NCBI GenBank assembly: GCA_016648135.1
Contig: JADDOH010004202.1
Coordinates: 175,537-239,536, forward strand
Direction of reading: 5' to 3'
DNA: 64,000 bases
From: Agrypnia vestita
Lineage: Eukaryota > Arthropoda > Insecta > Trichoptera > Phryganeidae
How positions within the stretch are numbered: the first letter of the stretch is position 1; every line of letters begins with the position of its first letter. The notes beneath the pieces are model-generated. The model was not told the origin of the DNA and did no database searches. It saw nothing but the letters and a program-made list of their open reading frames with translations. The position numbers and the translations under genes are program-made. Positions 57,100-64,000 of this stretch are shown here, in pieces.

Positions 57100-57700
57100 A
57101 CGCTAATCGCTTTATTCTCCTTCAGTACTCACTCGAAACATTTTTCGAGTTCACAATTTACAATAGAAACAGAGCAGAAAAGGTCTGCCATCGAGACTAA
57201 ACAACGCGTTCAAATAACGTCGCCCTCGCAGGGGTGGAAATCTGTGCCGACTTTCACTTTTCCCCTGGCGCTGAAATAATACTAATAACAACGGTAATAT
57301 TGTGACTTCCGGGACTTCCTGTCGCGATACGTTACACCCGCAGCTATTAGTGAAACGTTACTTCTACTAAATGGACCTGTCCGGATGAAAAATCGTTTCC
57401 CCATTTGACGGCGGAGCGATACTACAATCGCGTGCTGTGATCTAGGGGCGCGTCCCTCCCCTGCCGGGCCAGGCCGGCTCGGACGACCATTTCTCTCCCA
57501 CACGATCCGGACGCAATTAGACTTAGCAATCTCCTCGACTCCTTGCTCGCGAGCTCTGAGCTGCAAGATGGATAAAGGAACCCTCTCTTTCATCATATAA
57601 AATCTCCTGCAGTCATCTATATTAAAGTGCGGTGATCCGTGGGTAGAGATTGCCTCGAGAACACAAATCCTCGTGTTCACATTGAATGCATGTGGGCGGA
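57100..57700. other. G+C-richer island, longest in the window
   Basis: CpG-rich and complex. The minus strand is open for 132 codons (57282-57680), but the product (an arginine-rich run with GRPSRPGPAGEGRAPRS) has no recognised domain. Possible regulatory island or exon; no call made. Confidence 0.35.
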
Positions 57701-58194
57701 AGACATTTTAATATTTTCTCCATAAAATTGGACTGAGTGGCTTACGCCGGTAAATCTGATGATATTTTGTCACATCGTATTTTACGATCTTTAGAGTACT
57801 TGTACCAATTTTTGAGAACAAGGCATTATTTCTTAATAAAATTTACTTGTAACCACTTTAATTCATATATCTATCCTACCGATTCCGAAAATTAACATTT
57901 TTTTAAATAAGTCTAATAATATTTTAAAATATTTTTATTAATTTCGATTCATTTCCTATATTAATAGTTCTTTTTGAAAATTGGTTTTATATTTATTTAA
58001 ATATCTAGTTTTTTTTAAATTAAATTTACATTAACAAAAAATTTTATGTTTAGAATATTAGTATCATGATCATCGAAATTGGTCTAATAAATGCAAGGTT
58101 AAAAGTATAATTTCTTATTAAATTCAATAAATTATTATTCATTTGAAAAAACTAATAAAATTTGTATGAACTGCATGTATTAATTTTGACGTCT
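57701..58194. other. AT-rich DNA, nothing recognised
   Basis: No supported feature. Confidence 0.5.
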
Positions 58195-58226
58195 ACCGAC
58201 TTCGCTATGGCCAGACGTTAAAATAC
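58190..58226 (-). ncRNA. Degenerate hammerhead-like motif
   Basis: On the minus strand: CTGGCCA, TAGC, GAAG, TCGGTA, GACG. The 3' part (CGGTAGACGTC) matches the Penelope hammerhead end; the core and stem II are eroded. Confidence 0.35.
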
Positions 58227-58384
58227 AGTGTCTTCTCATACTACTAGACTAACCGTTTTTTGAAATAGTTATTGAATAAATTATATACTTATTTATTAAT
58301 AAATTATTTTTCAATGAATGAATAAATGTGTTTTATATTCAATTATATATTTAAAAAAAGAGACACATCATAATACCCTGGCAT

Positions 58385-58498
58385 TAAATATTTTTTCTTT
58401 TTTGTGAATACAGCTAGGCTTAAGAAAATCACATAAATGTGTTGTGACCTCACCTATGAAAAGCCAATGTCATGCCCACTAAACTAGAGGTTCGCCAA
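58385..58498 (-). repeat. SINE family 2, copy with head
   Basis: On the minus strand: GGCGAACCTCTAGTTTAGTG then GGCATGACATTGG (A-box region), GGTGAGGTCA and TATGTGATTTTCTTAAGCC. It matches 7139-7175 in the head and 35945-36065 in the body, so it links the two partial copies. Confidence 0.65.
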
Positions 58499-59990
58499 TA
58501 TTTTCAATTACATCTTACAATATGACAGCCGACTGGGGGCGTAACTAAGATGCCACAGCACTCGCTTAGTATGTGAGAGCTACAAGGATAAATGCCCGGC
58601 GCCTTCAATATCGATTAAAAATGAAGGTGAAGAAAATCACACGAGGTAAAAAAGTTCCAACACAATTTTTTTAACTTTTAGTGGGTGAGTGCAAAAAAAT
58701 ATGTATTGTGATTAAAAATTTGGAAAACATATTTGATGGAATGTTGTCTGTCTGCGTATATTTTATGATATTATGCTTTCGGAGCTTGTGGTCCAGAGCA
58801 GTCCATGATTATTTTTTTCGTGAAGTTTTTTCTTAAACATTAATCTAGGCTTTTGTAATTGTAAGTACGCAGATCGAGAATAAAATCTTCAGAATTTTTA
58901 AAAGCAATGACACTTTATCTTATTTTAAATGTTCGTTTTATACCGTGTACTACATTAATTTATACATATAAGGAATTTCAGAATCTTATTAGTTTTCTCA
59001 ATAATAGGGTAAAATGTACCAAGTACGATTGGAAAGCCGATGTACCAAATGAAATACTTAATGTATTTAGTCATTTTAAGTAAAATAACATTTTTAATTT
59101 TTGTGTTTACATGCAATTTTTTGCCTTTTTTTAACGTTTTTAGACGCATCTGGCCAATGAGATATACCGATGCATACACAGCAATACTCGTGAACTACCA
59201 GCAATAGCTTAAGTAATCTGACTTTCTTTTCTATTTATTTATTTATACAGCAGAAACAGAACAATGATTTTTATAATTAATTAAACATATGTCATTACAT
59301 TTTAATTTTAAATTATAAACCCATTGTGTGATCCAATAGCTCGAGTTAATTTTTCCGACTTAGAGGCGATTTTTTCAACTTCTTATGTCTAATAACCAGG
59401 TGTCTCCCTAGAAAAAAGTATCACTCGATTGACTATACTATGTATAATTTGATTAATCATTGAAGCTTGTAATGGGAAAACTCGGCATTACTCCGTGCAT
59501 TTCAAGCGCAATCGTAATATAGATTCAATCCTAATTTATATTGTATTTTCTTTTATGTATGTATGTATTTTCCTTGAATTTTCTCCGCTGCCGAGGGTAA
59601 GGCTGAGAAACGAAGGCTTTCACAAAACGTAATTCTTCTGATATGCATGCGTCATCTCGCACCCCACATACACACATACACATGACAAGATAATTGCATA
59701 TATCAGAAAATAATTTGCATGCCTTTGTAAAAAAAAGTTAAACATATGTTCTCTTATACGCAGTTCAAAATTCAATGAGACTCAATATGTAATAAAGCAG
59801 TGTACAGGCAATATAACCAGGTTTGAGTCCCGTTAGTAAAGTATACGTTTTATAAGGATGGCATTCATATATAATCGTCGACAATATTTGTCACCAACAA
59901 ATTCAATGTACTTTAGCTTTGATTTCAAATCAAAGTCGAGGTCATGCAGTCTCACGTTCCAACCAATAACAGAACGACGGTTACTTATAT
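58499..59990. other. AT-rich DNA, nothing recognised
   Basis: Only scattered short frames. A complex patch at 59570-59690 is unassigned. Confidence 0.45.
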
Positions 59991-61143
59991 ACTAGCTGAT
60001 TGGCCCGGCTTCGCTCGGGACCATAATTTAGAAAGCATAGAATTGTGTTGACGTCTCTTTTTTGCTAGTTTCGGCATCTGTGATTGGAACCATCTTCGCT
60101 TTACCAAAACATCAATAGATATTTTAGCGCACAATCATAACACCCTAGAGAGAACCTTTCAAAACTTTCTAGAGCATTCCGAAATCTTATAGAACTTTCT
60201 GGAATATTCTAGAACTTTACCTTTCCAGAACCTTCTAGAGCATGATAATTATTTCTGGAACCTCTAGACCAACCGGCGTACTCCCCCACTCAGTTTGAAA
60301 TCTAATAGATCTTTCTGATAGCTTGTAGAACTTTCTCCTTCCTTTTTAAAGAATTCTCGAACCCTCTAGAACTTTCCGGAACCTTTTAAACTCACCGTCA
60401 TACTCCGCAATTCAGTTAGAACCTTATAGAACTTTCTGAAACTTTATCCATCCAGAACTTTCTAGAGCATTCTGGAACCTTATTTTAATCTTCTGGAACC
60501 TTCTAGAAACCGACTCACTCCGCCACTCAGTTTGGAACCTTTTAGAAAGTTTTTGAATTTTGTCTTTCCAGAACCTACAAAAGCATTCGAGAACCTTCAT
60601 GAACGTTATGAAACTTTCTAGACCCCCAGACACACTCCTCCTCACTGTTTGTAACGTTGGAAAACTTTCTTTTGAAGAATAAAGAATCTTCTAAAACGTT
60701 CTCTTTCCAGAATATTCTAGAACTTTTTCAAACCTTCTGGAACTTTCTGCAGTCACCGACACACTCCGCCACTTGGTTTCGAACCTTATAGAACATTCTA
60801 AAATCTTCTAGAACATTCTCCTTTCAGAATTTTCCGGAGCTTTATCTAACGTTCTAGAATCTTTTGGTCTCACTGACATACTCCGTACTCAATTTACAAC
60901 CTTATAGAACATTTGTGAATACTCTAGAACGTTGTCTTTCCAGAACTTTTTACAGCTTTATCGAATGTTCTGGACTCGCCGACACACTCCGCCACTCAGT
61001 TTGGAACCTTATAAAACCTTCTTGAACGATGTGACACCAAGGGCTATCTACCACCATAACCACCAGGGGGTGGTATCGTCTGGTTGTGGAGAAAACTTGG
61101 CGGATAGGGAAACACGGGTTTCTTTTTATATATATATATATAT
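59991..61143 (-). mobile_element. Helitron-like element carrying a heat-shock-element minisatellite
   Basis: Read on the minus strand, the 3' end is hairpin CCCGAGCGAAGCCGGG, CCAATCAG, CTAG and then host T, the Helitron pattern shared with family C. The other side ends in a (TA)n run near 61120-61143, with an ACCACCAGGGGGTGGT palindrome inside. Non-autonomous Helitron/Helentron derivatives often hold internal tandem repeats, as here. The 5' boundary is a guess. Confidence 0.55.
60145..61030. repeat. Minisatellite, ~118-bp unit, rich in nGAAn/nTTCn pentamers
   Basis: The landmark ACTCCGCCACTCAGTTT recurs at about 60280, 60402, 60517, 60634, 60763, 60880 and 60985 (spacing 105-129). Between landmarks, TTCTAGAA-type words repeat in a strict 5-bp register. 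Examples: five perfect alternating pentamers at 60191-60215, four at 60490-60509 (CTTCTGGAACCTTCTAGAAA) and four at 60704-60723 (TTTCCAGAATATTCTAGAAC). Contiguous inverted nGAAn units are the established binding site for heat-shock factor. Confidence 0.88.
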
Positions 61144-61414
61144 TGATTTAAGTAATGCGTATTATACACCAACTGTATTCAATGTATTCAAATTTCATCC
61201 TTATGCAGCGGTGATTCTACACTTTATTTTTTATAAGTGATTGATCCAATTCATTTTCTGTTGAATTAATATATTTTAAATGAAAATAAATTCGTTTAAC
61301 GTCTACGTTAAATAGATAAAAATGAACTGTAGATCTCTAATGCTTTTTTATCTTTTACATTTTAATTTATTTATATTGTGACGCACAGGCGGCTCTCAGT
61401 CCTCCTGATACGGC
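61144..61414. other. AT-rich DNA, nothing recognised
   Basis: No supported feature. Confidence 0.5.
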
Positions 61415-61478
61415 ACAACCAGCATAGCTCAATCAGAAAGCAAGAGAATGTAGATTCTTAATCTTGCCTCGCGTATTT
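61415..61478 (+). pseudogene. tRNA-Lys-like remnant
   Basis: AGCATAGCTCAATCAGAAAG resembles the tRNA A-box arm (TAGCTCAGTCGGTAG), and GATTCTTAATCTT resembles a tRNA-Lys(CTT) anticodon arm. The B box and acceptor pairing are not recognisable, so it is a decayed tRNA or tRNA-derived repeat. Confidence 0.4.
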
Positions 61479-61659
61479 AACCATCCAAAAGCAAACAATT
61501 CAATGCCGTACTCTGATTTTATTAGGGGGATTTTGCAATTCAAAAAAAATGTCAATTGATACTAAATAAAATGTATTAAAATGAATTAGAAATAATATAC
61601 GGCGGCCCATTGACAAATTTATTAGCAATGGAACTGGGTAATTGCTCTTTTTAACAATA
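61479..61659. other. AT-rich DNA, nothing recognised
   Basis: No supported feature. Confidence 0.5.
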
Positions 61660-61815
61660 ACTAGCTGTACCCCATAAAAAATTAAGGTCCTTTTTCATGT
61701 CCGTTCCTTAGTAATAAGTACTTATTTATAAAAAAAATATTTTAAAAAAATAGAAAAAAAGAAAAAAATAGTAATATATATATATATATAGAAGTTACGG
61801 ACGTTTATTACAATA
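61660..61815 (-). mobile_element. Helitron-like family C, 3' part
   Basis: On the minus strand the order is AACGTCCGTAACTTC, a (TA)n run, TACTTATTACTAAGGAACGG, AAAAAGGACC, GGGGTACAG and CTAG before T. It matches 33700-33901. The (TA)n run at 61773-61790 replaces part of the AT-rich middle. Confidence 0.65.
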
Positions 61816-61989
61816 CTAAAGTGTTCAACACTACAAACGGGGGACATATCGATTTCGGTCAAATCGGCACGTTCAATTTAACTTGAATATCAAATTTTCA
61901 TTTGCTGCATTTACTTATTCATTCATTCATTACTTCAATTCATTCATTACTTTCATTTACTGCAATCTATCATCTCAAACTTGGCATTT

Positions 61990-62165
61990 CTTCGTTCGAG
62001 TCTTCTATCGCCTTACTCCAAGCGGTCTGGCTCAACTCGTACCCACTACCTTGTGGCACGGCGACCCGCAGCGGAACACGCTTATGAGAGCCGCAGCCGC
62101 AGGCTCCAGTTTAAAATTCTATATCTCAGTGCATTTGCGCCGTCTTGCCTCGTCTACCTTTGTCG
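61990..62165. other. G+C-richer stretch, unassigned
   Basis: Three overlapping plus-strand frames are open through it, none with a motif. Confidence 0.3.
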
Positions 62166-62178
62166 CACGGAAATGATA

Positions 62179-62270
62179 TTATATAATTCCAAAATATAAT
62201 TAAAATATAATTAAAATATAATTATATATTTTAATTATATTTTAATTATACATTGGAATTATATAATATA
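62179..62270. repeat. AT-rich palindrome
   Basis: TATATAATTCCAAAATATAA and three AAAATATAATT units are mirrored by their complement up to GGAATTATATA, giving a near-perfect inverted repeat of about 45 bp per arm with almost no loop. Confidence 0.85.
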
Positions 62271-62359
62271 ATCCAAAATATAATTAAAATGCGGTGGTCC
62301 TGTGCAAATAAAAGCCACACTCTAAAAATATTCCATAAAAAAAATTACGGTTACTATTA

Positions 62360-62814
62360 AATTAAATCAATATTGCCATCTTCTCCAAGACGACCTCAAT
62401 TCCCTTCAACAATGGAGCACTCAAAATGATCTCTACTTCAATATCGGCAAGTGCAACTCAATATCCTTTACCAAAAAACATAGACCCGTATCATTTTTTT
62501 ACAGCATCAATGCAACCAAATTCCTTATCATTTATTAATGACTTGGGAATCATCTTCGACCGATCTGACCGATGTTGACGATATCGCAAAACGAGCCTCC
62601 AAAACTCTTGGTTTTGTTCTCAGAACAACGAAAGAATTCTCTGATACTTCAGTGTCAATTACTATGTACAAATCCTTAATTAAAAGCTAGTTAGAAATCT
62701 CTTCAACAATCTGGTCACCCAATTACGATATTCACAATAATAGAGTAGAAAAAATTAAAAAAAAAAACTTAAATCTTAGACATATCGACAAGGTCTAAGT
62801 GATTCACTTGATAC
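62360..62814 (+). pseudogene. LINE RT/thumb fragment, split by hAT insertion (left part)
   Basis: Reads LLQDDLNSLQQWSTQNDLYF, NIGKCNSISFTKKHRPVS, then INDLGIIFD, DDIAKRASKTLGFVLRTTKE and SSTIWSPNYDIHNNRVEKIK. These are the consecutive post-RT blocks of Jockey/CR1-type LINEs (LQxDLxxLxxWxxxNxLxxNxxKC, LGVxLD, ASRxLGFIxR, SxVWSPxY). Stops and small frameshifts are present. Continues after the hAT element at 63718. Confidence 0.9.
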
Positions 62815-63717
62815 TAGGGATGGGCGTTGAATGGACGGACTAGTTGAAATCAACCGTTGACGTTGCGTCGATGCGTCAACGGTTTACGTTTATCGCATGG
62901 ACTAGTTGAATTCGTAGACGGTAGACGGCGGACGCCGTGGACGGTGAACGATTCGAGATTCAACGTAGTGCAAAGCAACGAGCGAGAGCAAGACAAAACG
63001 TCTCCGTTTATTTCTCTCTCATCTCTCGCTGTCGATTTGTAGACGCCATAGACGTCATAGACAGCTCGATGGGTAATTTCATTTCAACTCTAAAGTACAC
63101 GACCATAGAGTGCAGATCTGTGTACACGAACTATGACAGAGGCTTGAAATTTGAATGCATGCGTACGGTGAGATAGGCTTAATAAGCTATTATTTATTAT
63201 TTTTTACTTGATTTTTGCGATGTGCACGTGCGACGTTTCGGTGAATTCCCAATTTTGCGCTGTATAAAATAAAACAATTCTGTTTAATTATTTTATTTTT
63301 TATTGAACTAATATTTTACTCCTTACCCTGATATTGTTGTGTATACCTACTTCTTTCTTTATTATATATAGAAGGAAGTATATAAAACAATATGCAAAAG
63401 CCTATAATGTGCGTAAACAAATAAATAATAAAATATTTATTTTTACATATAAGCACAAGTAGCGGTTTTACTTTCCCCGAAACTATATTCCTTCGAACTT
63501 CTTTCAATTTAAAAAATTAACGTAATAAAAATAGCCAACGGTTGAGCCGTCGAGCAGCGTCGCGTCGAACCGTAGACAGTTGACCATCGTCCCGATGTTT
63601 AGATGGAACGTCCGCGTAACGAAGTTGACGCCTCAATCGAAGTTGATCGTCTCGTCGATGGACGGAGGTGGACGGTCTCGTTTCGTCGACGGTAAATACG
63701 CCGACGACCCATCATTA
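62815..63717. mobile_element. Non-autonomous hAT element with 8-bp target duplication
   Basis: CTTGATAC at 62807-62814 is repeated at 63718-63725. The ends are TAGGGATGGGCG and (minus strand) TAATGATGGGTCG, a hAT-type imperfect terminal repeat. Both subterminal regions are packed with CGTCGAC, GTAGACGG and GTTGACG words in both orientations, while the centre is AT-rich. No transposase. It interrupts a LINE whose coding sequence resumes directly after it, which proves insertion. Confidence 0.9.
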
Positions 63718-64000
63718 CTTGATACATACAACAAGAGACTCAAAAATTTTCATCTTATCTTATTAAACAAAAGAAGAAATATTACAGACCTAATGACTCT
63801 ACAAAATAGTCAATAACAAACTAGATACCCCCTCAATACTATCAAAATATACATTAATATTCCTGTCCGATCAATGAGGTCTTTAAGCCTCTTACACACT
63901 AAATTTTACAATACCAATCTAGGCAATTTCTCTCCTCTACCTAGAATGATCAACCAATTTAACGAGATATCGTCCAGAGACTGTAAACTTGACATATTCT
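63718..64000 (+). pseudogene. LINE C-terminal fragment, right part
   Basis: Reads DTYNKRLKNFHLILLNKRRN, ITDLMTLQNSQ, a stop, then INIPVRSMRSLSLLHTKFYN and NFSPLPRMINQFNEISS, the YxxRLxxLxLxSLxxRRxxxDLxxL...P...R and SPLxRMxxxYN blocks at the end of Jockey/CR1-type proteins. It runs off the window edge. Confidence 0.88.

Noticed and set aside
57282..57680. 132-codon minus-strand frame in a G+C island
   Set aside because: Length is not surprising in G+C-rich DNA; the arginine/proline-rich product has no recognisable fold. Kept only as part of the island.
1..64000. CRISPR arrays, bacterial operons, telomeric TTAGG repeats, rRNA
   Set aside because: Looked for on both strands and not seen.

Overview
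The window looks like AT-rich nuclear DNA from an arthropod, most probably an insect. The evidence is the strong A+T bias, the very short open frames, and the mix of mobile-element relics: Penelope-like elements with hammerhead ribozymes, 5'-truncated LINE copies, mariner, DUF4817-type, piggyBac and hAT transposons, Helitron-like ends and tRNA-derived SINEs. I recognise no complete host gene, no functional tRNA or rRNA gene, no CRISPR array and no telomeric repeat. The species or order cannot be fixed from the sequence alone. It reads as an intergenic desert or large intron in which transposons have accumulated and decayed.

Layout. 0-3 kb: hammerhead fragments and a Penelope-like element (RT plus GIY-YIG, three stops, one frameshift) followed by a hammerhead core. 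3-9 kb: AT-rich DNA with a Helitron end, a foldback MITE, a G+C island and a 107-bp direct duplication around a piggyBac-like end. 9.7-13 kb: two more Penelope relics. 14-24 kb: SINE copies, a TTAA-flanked piggyBac derivative, a mariner relic and LINE RT pieces. 24-32 kb: many LINE C-terminal fragments and a LINE-derived minisatellite. 32-43 kb: an intact-looking hammerhead, a family of dispersed repeats, Helitron and SINE pieces, and a LINE relic at 39.7-41.4 kb. 43-53 kb: Helitron copies, palindromic TA-flanked MITEs, a LINE tail and a DUF4817-type transposase relic. 53-59 kb: a G+C-rich alanine-rich frame, a LINE tail, a second intact-looking hammerhead and a G+C island. 60-64 kb: a Helitron-like element holding a ~118-bp minisatellite dense in heat-shock-element pentamers, then a LINE split by a hAT element with an 8-bp target duplication.

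Functionally there is no operon or pathway here. The most interesting signals are RNA- and DNA-level: at least eight full or partial hammerhead motifs of the Penelope type, two with every core base and pairing stems; the heat-shock-element minisatellite inside a Helitron-like element; and about a dozen G+C-richer islands without convincing frames that could be conserved regulatory DNA. No searches could be run, so family names rest on motifs read by eye.
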